Shown: positions 1 through 6,524, counted from the first letter of the stretch. The stretch is 6,632 nt of DNA from Bacteroidetes bacterium UBA7368 (GCA_002469915.1 DKOG01000108.1:1-6632), one strand, 5' to 3'. Notes: generated by a model from the sequence alone, not told the origin. A program made the numbers and translations.

Positions 1-1
1 A

Positions 2-700
2 TTCTCGCCTCAGCTCGTAAAAGTGGGCATCACAGTTGCTGTCGTTTTTGGAATTGGATATGCTGGCGCGCTGAATCATCAGCGCGCGCTCACCGGTACG
101 GTTGGGTTTGATATGGATGTAGCGCTGAATGCACATTTTCGTCAGCAGCAGATCCAAGTGGATACGCATCCTGAGGCTGCGGTGTGGGGAAACCCCGAAT
201 CCGCTGTGGAAGTGGTGGAGTTTGCTGACTTTCAGTGTCCTGCCTGTCGCGATTCTGCCTTTCACTTGCGTCCAACGCTGTTCGAATATCAGGATGACGT
301 GAAAATGACCTTCATGAATTACCCGCTGGATAGTTCAATCAACACCTCTATGCAGTCTCAGCTTCACGCGCAAGCTGGTAATGCGGCCAAAGCGGGTGTC
401 TGTGCGACTGAGTTCGGTGATTTTTGGAATTACCATGATGAACTCTTTCGTAATCAGGTCACGCTCTCACCTCAACTCTACATGAGTATTGCTGAGGATA
501 TGGGGTGGGACCGCGAAGCGTTTGCCACCTGTATGGTGCGCCCGGACGTACACCAGAGAGTATTGGATGATCTCGAATATGGCAGAGCGACACAATTGAG
601 TTCTACTCCTACCGTCTTTATCAATGGTCGAAAAGTGACCTACTGGCGGAATACTGATTTTATCAGAGCCGTTGTGCAAGAAGAACTGTCTAGACTCTAA
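2..700 (+). CDS. Membrane-anchored DsbA-like thiol:disulfide oxidoreductase (5' partial)
   Basis: This is the C-terminal part of an envelope thiol oxidoreductase of the thioredoxin-fold DsbA/Thioredoxin_4 type, which makes or exchanges disulfide bonds in exported proteins. The frame is open to the left edge, so the gene begins outside the window. The first visible residues form one hydrophobic segment (about 28-79) preceded by a lysine, which looks like a transmembrane helix with the rest outside the cytoplasm. The active site CPAC (Cys codons at 236 and 245) follows the strand VVEFADFQ. A Thr-Pro pair (cis-Pro codon at 608) precedes VFINGRKV, as in this fold. Two further cysteines, in AGVCA and ATCMV, sit where many family members have them. 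A GTG at 23 could start a shorter protein, but it has no ribosome binding site and would cut off the positive residue before the helix. The missing part may be only a short anchor, or a VKOR domain as in VKOR-DsbA fusions. The fold assignment is firm; the full architecture is unknown. Confidence 0.88.
   Translation, partial: FSPQLVKVGITVAVVFGIGYAGALNHQRALTGTVGFDMDVALNAHFRQQQIQVDTHPEAAVWGNPESAVEVVEFADFQCPACRDSAFHLRPTLFEYQDDVKMTFMNYPLDSSINTSMQSQLHAQAGNAAKAGVCATEFGDFWNYHDELFRNQVTLSPQLYMSIAEDMGWDREAFATCMVRPDVHQRVLDDLEYGRATQLSSTPTVFINGRKVTYWRNTDFIRAVVQEELSRL
66..87. repeat. Perfect GC-rich inverted repeat inside the dsbA-like gene
   Basis: Two 9-base arms, GCGCGCTGA (66-74) and TCAGCGCGC (79-87), are exact reverse complements separated by ATCA. 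As RNA this would form a stable stem with a four-base loop. It lies within codons just after the predicted transmembrane helix, encoding roughly AGALNHQRA. I see no second copy of the unit in the window. It may be a chance result of Ala/Arg-rich codons, or an RNA structure that slows translation at the membrane-to-domain junction; no function is shown. Confidence 0.6.
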
Positions 701-707
701 CATCGAT

Positions 708-713
708 GAGGGA
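708..713 (+). promoter_or_regulatory. Ribosome binding site favouring the CYTH start at 724
   Basis: GAGGGA ends 10 bases before the ATG at 724. The earlier in-frame ATG at 706 has no purine-rich sequence in front of it, and the GAGGGA would fall inside its coding region. The site therefore argues for 724 as the start. Confidence 0.5.
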
Positions 714-723
714 CGATAATTCG

Positions 724-1248
724 ATGGCTGGTGGGGTGCGGTTGAATATTGAAATCAAAGCCCGGTCTGATCGTCATGACCACATTAGAGCTATTCTACG
801 GTCCAAAAACGCCCGTCAAGTTGGACTAGACCATCAAATCGATACTTACTTCAACGTTTCGGAAGGGCGTCTGAAGTTGCGTGAAGGCAATATTGAAAAT
901 AGCCTGATTTTCTACAGTCGAAGTAATCAGGCCGGGCCTAAGCGTTCGGATGTCGTCTTGTATAAGCTGGTTCCAGATCCAGCCTTGAAAGAGGTGCTTT
1001 CTGCCTCTAATGGGGTATTGGTTGTTGTCGACAAGCAACGCGAAATATGGTTTGTTGAAAACGTTAAGCTCCATTTAGATGTGGTTCATGAACTAGGAAC
1101 GTTTGTGGAAATTGAAGCCATCGATGCGGATGGGTCGCACACAGAATACGCGTTGCGTGAGCAATGTGATGCCTGGATCGAATTACTTGGGATTCAGCCA
1201 GAAGACCTGATAGATCGATCCTATTCTGATCTTCTCATGGACGCATAA
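724..1248 (+). CDS. CYTH-domain protein, class IV adenylate cyclase (CyaB)-like
   Basis: A 174-residue single-domain CYTH protein. The family folds into a tunnel that binds triphosphate-containing substrates with metal ions; members include class IV adenylate cyclases, thiamine triphosphatases and inorganic triphosphatases. Visible landmarks in order are the N-terminal strand NIEIKAR (8-14, with N in place of the first Glu of the ExExK signature, common in CyaB-like proteins), QIDTYF (38-43), GRLKLRE (48-54), LYKL (79-82), KQR (104-106), LHLD (116-119) and GTFVEIEA (125-132). The LHLD...LG.FVEIEA pattern fits the CyaB-like subgroup best, but sequence alone does not tell cyclase from triphosphatase. 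No signal peptide or membrane segment is present, so it should be cytosolic. It starts about 23 bases after the dsbA-like stop and is probably cotranscribed. An alternative start at 706 would add six residues. Confidence 0.85.
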   Translation: MAGGVRLNIEIKARSDRHDHIRAILRSKNARQVGLDHQIDTYFNVSEGRLKLREGNIENSLIFYSRSNQAGPKRSDVVLYKLVPDPALKEVLSASNGVLVVVDKQREIWFVENVKLHLDVVHELGTFVEIEAIDADGSHTEYALREQCDAWIELLGIQPEDLIDRSYSDLLMDA

Positions 1249-1300
1249 CCCCATCAGAGTTCGCAAGGCATGGTGCTAGCCAGCTCTTCCACTCAATTTG

Positions 1301-1306
1301 AAGGTG
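1301..1306 (+). promoter_or_regulatory. Ribosome binding site for the TTG-started aquaporin gene
   Basis: AAGGTG lies four bases before a TTG at 1311. An in-frame TGA at 1299-1301 excludes any longer form, and the next in-frame ATG (residue 38) would remove the first transmembrane helix. The TTG is therefore the likely start despite being a rare initiation codon. Confidence 0.55.
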
Positions 1307-1310
1307 CACT

Positions 1311-1934
1311 TTGAATAAACTCATTACCGAAGGGATTGGGACATTTTTTCTTGTCCTGACGATTGGTCTGGCCATTTCATCAGGCACCCCATTCGCACCT
1401 CTGGTCATCGGTACTGGACTGATGGGTATGATTTATATGGGTGGTCATATATCGGGCGCTCATTACAACCCTGCTACAACCTTGGGATTCCTGATGAATG
1501 GCAAGATTGAATCTGGGGAAGCGTTGAAATACGTAGGTACTCAACTGATTGGAGCTGTTCTAGCTGGTATTGCGTCCAGTTATCTCACGGGCAATACGTT
1601 AACGATTGCTCCTGAAGCAGACGCTGCTCGGGCGCTTTTTGCTGAAATTTTGTTCACGTTTGCGCTCGTGCTGGTCATCCTTCAGGTGGCAATTAATGAT
1701 GCAACGAAAGGCAATGCCTACTACGGTCTGGCCATTGGTGTCATCGTGATGGCAGGTGTTTGGGCGGTCGGAGATATTTCAGGTGGCGTATTCAATCCGG
1801 CCGTCGGATTAGGCGCGATTCTGGTTGATGCCGTTTTGGGAGATGGTGGATTCGGAAATCTGTGGCTCTACATTGTAGGTCCGCTGGTGGGTGGCGCACT
1901 CGCGGCAATAGTATTCAAATTGCAGGTTAACTAG
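1311..1934 (+). CDS. MIP/aquaporin-family channel with non-standard selectivity filter
   Basis: A 207-residue integral membrane channel of the major intrinsic protein family, shorter than E. coli AqpZ (231). Six hydrophobic helices fall at roughly 5-24, 29-45, 72-92, 106-128, 136-154 and 181-203. Both half-helix NPA motifs are present: HISGAHYNPATTLG (NPA at 53-55) and ISGGVFNPAVGLG (NPA at 162-164). The conserved Glu of helix 1 (E7) and helix 4 (E112) is kept. The residue after the second NPA, Arg in water and glycerol channels, is Val165. By hand alignment to AqpZ the other filter positions are Ile33 (for Phe43), Val150 (for His174) and Gly159 (for Thr183), giving an aliphatic and probably wider pore. 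The substrate is therefore uncertain; neither water nor glycerol specificity should be assumed. Translation starts at TTG. It lies 62 bases after the CYTH gene with no terminator seen between them. Confidence 0.92.
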   Translation: MNKLITEGIGTFFLVLTIGLAISSGTPFAPLVIGTGLMGMIYMGGHISGAHYNPATTLGFLMNGKIESGEALKYVGTQLIGAVLAGIASSYLTGNTLTIAPEADAARALFAEILFTFALVLVILQVAINDATKGNAYYGLAIGVIVMAGVWAVGDISGGVFNPAVGLGAILVDAVLGDGGFGNLWLYIVGPLVGGALAAIVFKLQVN

Positions 1935-2012
1935 TCGAACGACGACGGGCTTTTTGAACCTTTTCATTCATTCATGCGTGATGGAGTAGTCGTCATTACC
2001 CGCGATACTTAT

Positions 2013-2546
2013 ATGGAAAACACCTCCAACAAATCCATCCTCCCGAATACGGAAGCGGGTGTGGCTTCTTTTTCCGAGCTTAATAAGCTGGCTCCAGAAA
2101 TCGTTACGGTCTGGCGAATCAAAACAGGCATATGGATGGGCATCTTTATGTTGGCTGTGCTGGTTGTGGACATTCTGAATTTTTTCGATTCGGACAAATT
2201 GGCTCCGTTTGGGGTTCTTCCAGCCATTGCCCTGATCGTGGGATTTAGTATTTCTTGGTGGATTCCTTCACTTAGATATGCCTATTGGCGCTATGCGCTT
2301 CAGCCCACCGAATTGGTATTGGTTCATGGCATTTTCAACCGGGTTCACACAGTCGTTCCATTGCGACGCTTGCAGCATTTGGATGTGTCTCAGGACTTGT
2401 TCGAGAGGGAATATGAACTGGGGAAATTGATCATTCACACCGCCGGCACTCGAAGTAGTGACGTGTCTCTCCCAGGTCTTGCCATGTCCGAAGCGGAGAG
2501 ATTGCGAGACGAAATGAAGACCTATATCACTGATGAAGCCCTCTAA
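2013..2546 (+). CDS. bPH2 (YdbS-like) membrane protein
   Basis: A 177-residue protein with a short polar N-terminus, two transmembrane helices (about 37-56 and 67-87) and one bacterial pleckstrin-homology-like bPH2 domain (PF03703 type, about 92-175). The hallmark run is VPLRRLQHLDVSQ (115-127), followed by IIHTAGT..SDVSLPGL (140-155). The LAPEIVTVWRI stretch before helix 1 is also typical of the family. It resembles Bacillus subtilis YdbS (about 159 residues). In that species the SigW-controlled ydbST pair has been linked to resistance against antimicrobial compounds made by other bacilli; the molecular function is not known. It overlaps the next gene, a YdbT-like protein, so the two are very likely translated together and may form a complex. 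An in-frame ATG at 1974 would add 13 residues. Neither start has a clear ribosome binding site; 2013 is preferred because it brings the N-terminus closer to family length. Confidence 0.85.
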   Translation: MENTSNKSILPNTEAGVASFSELNKLAPEIVTVWRIKTGIWMGIFMLAVLVVDILNFFDSDKLAPFGVLPAIALIVGFSISWWIPSLRYAYWRYALQPTELVLVHGIFNRVHTVVPLRRLQHLDVSQDLFEREYELGKLIIHTAGTRSSDVSLPGLAMSEAERLRDEMKTYITDEAL

Positions 2547-4020
2547 CGAAGTACGACGTCTCCATCCCATGACGCTGTTACAGCGTATGGTCGTCAGTCT
2601 GCCGGCGCTAGGATTTATCTTATTGCCGGTGTTTACGTCTGGGGACTCGACAGCATGGTTTAATCTCGTGTTGGCCGGTGTGTACGCTATGTTCATCATA
2701 CCGTGGATTGCGCTGTACTACATACGATTCCGGTACTGGATTACACCCACGGAACTGGTCATTCACTCTGGGGTCATTACACGGAGAAAGCGCAATATTC
2801 CCATTGAGCGCATCCAGAATATTGAGATTGAGCAGTCGCCCTTGCCACGCCTGCTCGGAACCGCTAAGGTGGCTGTGTACACCGCGGGGAGCGCCAAAGC
2901 AGAGGGCGTGCTAGAATATGTAGGTGTGCATGATGCCCAGGAAATCCGAGAATCCTTGCGTCAGATGCAACGGATGATGCAAGAGGAGGGCTCAGGGCAA
3001 TCTGACCTGCAGGATGAAGCGTTTCATGTCAGTGAGGCCACGTCTGAGCCCATTTTCCAAATGAGCACCCGCAGGGTATTTACTGCTGGTGCCTTTCATT
3101 TTTCCTTGCTCTATCTCGCGGCCTTTTTCTCACTTTTGCAATACATAGAGCCCGATCCAACCGTGTTCTTTTCGTGGCTACTTCGTGGACCTCTCGATCC
3201 TTGGAGAGCATCCATCGAATCCTCACCTTGGTTAGCGGGCATATTAGGAGTACTGACTGCAGCTTTCCTCGGATGGACGTCCGGCATCTTCATATCGGTG
3301 AATCGCTTCCATCAGTTTCGATTGGACCTGATCGGAAACAAACTGCATCGAAAGCACGGATTATTGACGCTGGCTGAAGGGACGATTCCGCTGAAGCGGG
3401 TTCAATCCTTGATCATTCGGACGAATCCATTGATGCAGCGTTTTGACTGGTTTAGGCTTGAGCTTCAGACGCTAGGAATTGATTTGAAAGAAAGCGGTTT
3501 TCAAGTGGCTGTTCCGTTTGCGCACCGCCATGAAATTGATGCTGTTCTTGAGTTGATTGGAGGGATGTCAATACCCGATCAATTTGAATCCGTTTCCCGT
3601 ATTACCATCCGGCGCTTTGCGTTACGAATGAGCATTGCGGCTGCCATCATCTTACTGCCTTTTCATATCTGGGTCGCAGATATGACGTGGGGACTTGCAC
3701 TGTTGCCGCTGATTCTAGCCTTATCTATCGCCCGATATAGAAATATGGGCTTTGCCTTGACCGAAACTGGATTCGTGGTTCGCAAGGGCATTTTTAGAAA
3801 GCACATGTGGTTGATCCCAACCGAGAAAATGCAGGCCTTCTCTATGGATGGTAACTACTTCCAACGACGTTTGGGCGTGCAAAACGTGTATTTTGATACG
3901 GCAGGAGCTTCTCCGATGCAGCCGGCCGAGTTAGTAGATATCCCGATAGGCAGAGCTCGGGAAATAGTTAATGACTTGTATACCGCCTTTTCAGCCGATC
4001 AACTCGCCTCCAAATCGTGA
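2533..4020 (+). CDS. Triple-bPH2 (YdbT-like) membrane protein
   Basis: A 495-residue membrane protein, nearly the length of B. subtilis YdbT (493). The layout is a threefold repeat of two transmembrane helices followed by a bPH2 domain: helices about 18-34 and 44-65 with domain 1 (67-145); helices 184-205 and 233-255 with domain 2 (257-343); helices 365-382 and 385-400 with domain 3 (403-485). Each domain keeps a version of the core motif: IPIERIQNIEIEQ (89-101), IPLKRVQSLIIRT (285-297) and IPTEKMQAFSMDG (428-440), the last the most divergent. A Gln/Glu-rich linker (143-162) follows domain 1. Expected in the cytoplasmic membrane with the YdbS-like partner encoded just upstream; the ATG lies inside that gene, a 14-base overlap suggesting translational coupling. 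The RRLHP near the N-terminus is common in the family and supports this start. The 3' end overlaps the opposite-strand yaaW-like gene by 22 bases. Biochemical role unknown. Confidence 0.9.
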   Translation: MKPSNEVRRLHPMTLLQRMVVSLPALGFILLPVFTSGDSTAWFNLVLAGVYAMFIIPWIALYYIRFRYWITPTELVIHSGVITRRKRNIPIERIQNIEIEQSPLPRLLGTAKVAVYTAGSAKAEGVLEYVGVHDAQEIRESLRQMQRMMQEEGSGQSDLQDEAFHVSEATSEPIFQMSTRRVFTAGAFHFSLLYLAAFFSLLQYIEPDPTVFFSWLLRGPLDPWRASIESSPWLAGILGVLTAAFLGWTSGIFISVNRFHQFRLDLIGNKLHRKHGLLTLAEGTIPLKRVQSLIIRTNPLMQRFDWFRLELQTLGIDLKESGFQVAVPFAHRHEIDAVLELIGGMSIPDQFESVSRITIRRFALRMSIAAAIILLPFHIWVADMTWGLALLPLILALSIARYRNMGFALTETGFVVRKGIFRKHMWLIPTEKMQAFSMDGNYFQRRLGVQNVYFDTAGASPMQPAELVDIPIGRAREIVNDLYTAFSADQLASKS

Positions 4021-4754
4021 CGTTCGCGAAGTGAACAGAGACCGAGATACAGAACGATAGGTACTGTTTTACGTTTTGCAGGGCCTTGCAAATCAATGGT
4101 TGTCCACCCAATGGACAGCGTCCATGCTGCGGGTCCGATCCAGGATACCCACCAAGGCATTCGGGCTACGAGAAAGGAAAATAATCTCCCGGCTATCTGA
4201 GATCCGACAATTTTGGCAATGGTACCGAAAACGATCGTTTTAATAAGTCCTTGAACGATTACAAAGTTGAACGCTTCAATGAGCATCGGGAGAGCGAATA
4301 CGCCCGCGGAGCGCGCCAAAAAAGAAGCGGCTTTTTCGCGATCCACTCCCAGGTCTTCTAGCATCTGTTGCTGTTGTTCGGTAGACAGATCGGCAAATTG
4401 CTTTGTGGCATAGTCTGTGGCCAGCTGTTCCACCATCTCTCGGGCCGTTCCAAGAGCAGGTGGGTCCACGTTAATAGTAGAAGCTACATCTCGGATCATC
4501 TCTTGAAAGGACACTCCCGGATCAGATCCTGTGATAGACCGAAAGGTGTATGCCAGGTCGGAGCTCCCTAAATATCGAAGAGAGGACTCCAGTTGCGTGT
4601 TCAGAGCAGACCTGTTTTCAGGAGACTCTTCTTTTTCGAAGGCAGCTACCAGGGTCGAAATACGGGTATCGTCGGTCAGGTTGAACGGACTTTCGATTAA
4701 TCCGTGGATGAACCGATAGTCGGCCAAGTTGAGTATGGAAAAAAGATCGTTCAT
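3999..4754 (-). CDS. YaaW family (UPF0174) protein
   Basis: A 251-residue protein matching the YaaW/UPF0174 family; E. coli YaaW has about 237 residues and no established function. The clearest match is the C-terminal signature at about 207-232: GPAAWTLSIGWTTID then GPAKRKTVP, which tracks GPIGWALTGLWTAID and GPAYRVTIP as I recall them from E. coli YaaW. Upstream, SFQEMIRDV (82-90) corresponds to the family's YREILEDV region. The N-terminal half (1-145) is polar and predicted helical, with a short Gln run (127-130). The middle (about 150-198) is strongly hydrophobic and Gly/Ala/Ile/Val-rich, so the protein may associate with or insert into membrane, though no signal peptide is visible. Some relatives are labelled ubiquinol-cytochrome c chaperone-like; that role is not supported here. 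The gene converges on the ydbT-like gene with overlapping ends and diverges from malQ. The ATG has no clear ribosome binding site. Confidence 0.82.
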   Translation of the reverse strand: MNDLFSILNLADYRFIHGLIESPFNLTDDTRISTLVAAFEKEESPENRSALNTQLESSLRYLGSSDLAYTFRSITGSDPGVSFQEMIRDVASTINVDPPALGTAREMVEQLATDYATKQFADLSTEQQQQMLEDLGVDREKAASFLARSAGVFALPMLIEAFNFVIVQGLIKTIVFGTIAKIVGSQIAGRLFSFLVARMPWWVSWIGPAAWTLSIGWTTIDLQGPAKRKTVPIVLYLGLCSLRERHDLEAS

Positions 4755-4782
4755 AGCGTCGAATGGCTGAAATGGACTGCTC

Positions 4783-4815
4783 TTGACCTCAACACTAGAG
4801 TACGAGGTCTATAAC
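4783..4815 (+). promoter_or_regulatory. Candidate promoter with embedded inverted repeat (MerR-type layout)
   Basis: TTGACC (4783-4788) and TATAAC (4810-4815) each match the sigma-70 hexamers at five of six bases, but the spacer is 21 bases instead of about 17. An inverted repeat, GACCTC (4785-4790) and GAGGTC (4804-4809), overlaps the -35 and fills the spacer up to the -10. Over-long spacers with a dyad between the hexamers are the known design of promoters activated by MerR-family regulators such as CueR (TTGACCTT...AAGGT, 19-base spacer). Here the dyad is about two bases wider than usual. It would transcribe toward malQ with a leader of about 180 bases, and the dyad could equally repress yaaW, whose start is about 30 bases away. 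No regulator gene is in the window. Confidence 0.35.
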
Positions 4816-4886
4816 GTTGGAATCGTTTGTTTACGCCTCTTTCGACAACTTGGTTACACTTCTCAGCTTCGCCGAACATTACCGTA

Positions 4887-4914
4887 TTTGACCAAGAATC
4901 TAGCAATATTTTTG
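4887..4914 (+). promoter_or_regulatory. Candidate Bacteroidota-type promoter for malQ
   Basis: TATTTTTG (4907-4914) fits the Bacteroidota -7 consensus TAnnTTTG, and TTTG (4887-4890) fits the -33 element. The 16-base gap is shorter than the usual spacing of about 19, and the surroundings are T-rich, so chance is possible. Transcription from here would give a leader of roughly 85 bases before the malQ ATG. Only meaningful if the host is a member of Bacteroidota. Confidence 0.22.
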
Positions 4915-5003
4915 TTTTTTGGCAGGTCAAGAACACTTTTATTACTTCCGTGGCTACCTTCCCCAGCGGATTCCAGTTTTACAGCTCTACTTTTCCACCT
5001 TTC

Positions 5004-6524
5004 ATGTCAACAAATCGGGCCAGCGGGCTTTTACTTCATATTACATCGCTACCTGGAAGGTACGGGATTGGAGATCTGGGACCCGAAGCCTACCGTTTTG
5101 CCGATTTCTTGTCTGAGTCGGGGCAGAAGATGTGGCAGGTACTTCCTGTTGTGCCCGTGGGGTACGGCTATTCGCCCTATGCATCACCCTCTACCTTTGC
5201 TGGGAATGCCTTATTCATTTCACCTGATCACCTCTTAGAAGTGGGCCTACTTCAGGGAGAGGATGTTCAATCTGTGCCTTCGTTCTCTGAGGTAGAAGTT
5301 GATTTTAATCGGGTCATCCCCTTCAAGGTTCAACTGCTGCAAAAAGCATGGAATACGTTTTGTAAAGGCTCGTTTTTGGACATGTCGGTGGCGTTTTCAG
5401 CATTTCAGAAGCGTCATGCGCACTGGTTGAATGATTATGCGTTGTTTGAATCCATCAAACAGGCTCATGAGGAAGTGCAATGGACCGAATGGCCTGTCTC
5501 ACTTCGCGATCGGGACGCGGCGGCACTAGAGGCCTTTAAAGCCGAACATGAAGATCATATCCTGATGGTCATGTTCTGGCAATTCTTGTTCGATATACAG
5601 TGGAACGCGCTTAAGCGATACTGTAATGATCGGGGCATACAGATTTTTGGCGATTTACCCATCTACGTAGCTGAAGATTCTGCTGACGTATGGGCGAGAA
5701 GAGACCTTTTTTATTTGGATGCGTCGGGAAATCCGACGGTTGTTGCTGGGGTACCGCCGGACTATTTTTCTGAAACAGGACAACGATGGGGCAACCCGTT
5801 GTATCGGTGGGATATCATGAAGCAAACCGGCTATGCCTGGTGGACTTCACGAATGGCGCGCATCTTGGAACTGGTCGATTTGGTTCGACTGGATCATTTT
5901 CGAGGGTTTGAAGCCTATTGGGAGGTGCCCTCTTCTGAAAAAACCGCAATCAACGGTGTGTGGAAGAAGGGACCTGGTGCGGACTTGTTTGTTGCGCTCA
6001 AATCAAATTTGGGTGCCCTGCCCGTCATTGCGGAAAACTTAGGTGTTATTACGGACGGCGTAACCCGTCTTATGGAGGAATTTGGTCTTCCTGGGATGGC
6101 CATTTTGCAATTTGCTTTCGACACAGACGGCTCCAATGAGTTTTTACCCCACAATTATGTAGAGCCCCTCGTTGCCTACACCGGGACGCATGACAACGAT
6201 ACGCTCATGGGATGGTGGACCGATACGGCCAGCACCCAGAATGAGGAACAGATTGCTAAAGCGAAGGCGCATTGCCGGGCCTACTTGAATCTGGATGATG
6301 CGGGTGAAAATGAGCTTACTTGGTCAGCCATTTCAGCCTTGATGCATTCCGTTTGTCGATACGTGGTTACACCCGTTCAAGATGTACTTGGTCTTGACGC
6401 TGACGCTCGAATGAACACACCGGGCACGACGGATAGCAATTGGGGATGGCGCATGTTACCCGATGCCCTGAATGCAGCGACAAGTTTACGTCTCGCCACG
6501 TTAACGTCCAGATCAGGCCGCTAA
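5004..6524 (+). CDS. malQ: 4-alpha-glucanotransferase (amylomaltase, GH77)
   Basis: A 506-residue cytosolic enzyme that moves alpha-1,4-glucan segments between maltodextrins (EC 2.4.1.25), used in maltodextrin and glycogen breakdown or remodelling. Length and layout match the roughly 500-residue Thermus/plant DPE1-type enzymes without extra N-terminal domains. Landmarks in order: RASGLLLHITSLPG (5-18) with YGIGDLGPEAY; GYSPYASPSTFAGN; FGDLPIYVAEDSADVWA; PPDYFSETGQRWGNPLYRW (251-269), the active-site loop; the nucleophile D297 in RLDHFRGF; the acid/base E344 in VIAENLG; and D397 in GTHDNDT. These correspond to D293, E340 and D395 of the Thermus aquaticus enzyme. The ending RMNTPGTTDSNWGWR is complete. 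The frame stays open 59 codons upstream to a TTG, but that part is not family-like, and 5004 is the first ATG in any forward frame after about 4775. There is no Shine-Dalgarno sequence. No other glycogen gene is visible in the window. Confidence 0.96.
   Translation: MSTNRASGLLLHITSLPGRYGIGDLGPEAYRFADFLSESGQKMWQVLPVVPVGYGYSPYASPSTFAGNALFISPDHLLEVGLLQGEDVQSVPSFSEVEVDFNRVIPFKVQLLQKAWNTFCKGSFLDMSVAFSAFQKRHAHWLNDYALFESIKQAHEEVQWTEWPVSLRDRDAAALEAFKAEHEDHILMVMFWQFLFDIQWNALKRYCNDRGIQIFGDLPIYVAEDSADVWARRDLFYLDASGNPTVVAGVPPDYFSETGQRWGNPLYRWDIMKQTGYAWWTSRMARILELVDLVRLDHFRGFEAYWEVPSSEKTAINGVWKKGPGADLFVALKSNLGALPVIAENLGVITDGVTRLMEEFGLPGMAILQFAFDTDGSNEFLPHNYVEPLVAYTGTHDNDTLMGWWTDTASTQNEEQIAKAKAHCRAYLNLDDAGENELTWSAISALMHSVCRYVVTPVQDVLGLDADARMNTPGTTDSNWGWRMLPDALNAATSLRLATLTSRSGR

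Noticed and set aside
1935..1973. Possible terminator after the aquaporin gene (GTCG..CGAC followed by CTTTTTG)
   Set aside because: The stem is only four base pairs with a two-base loop, and the T-run does not follow it directly; it is too weak to call an intrinsic terminator.
2268..2699. A 143-codon minus-strand open frame opposite the bPH2 genes
   Set aside because: The sense strand encodes clear bPH2 motifs in both genes across this span, and the antisense translation shows no recognisable domain.
4827..5003. In-frame 59-codon extension of malQ from a TTG
   Set aside because: The residues are Phe/Ser/Thr-rich, do not resemble any MalQ N-terminus, have no ribosome binding site, and both promoter candidates fit an untranslated leader better. 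The ATG at 5004 gives the usual family N-terminus.
4783..5238. A 151-codon plus-strand open frame overlapping the malQ start
   Set aside because: It starts at a TTG inside the candidate -35 element, runs through the malQ coding region in another frame, and has no protein-like pattern beyond a T-rich leader read as hydrophobic residues.
5722..5738. Hairpin CGTCGG-GAAAT-CCGACG inside malQ
   Set aside because: A six-pair stem within conserved GH77 coding sequence, with no context suggesting a role; likely chance.
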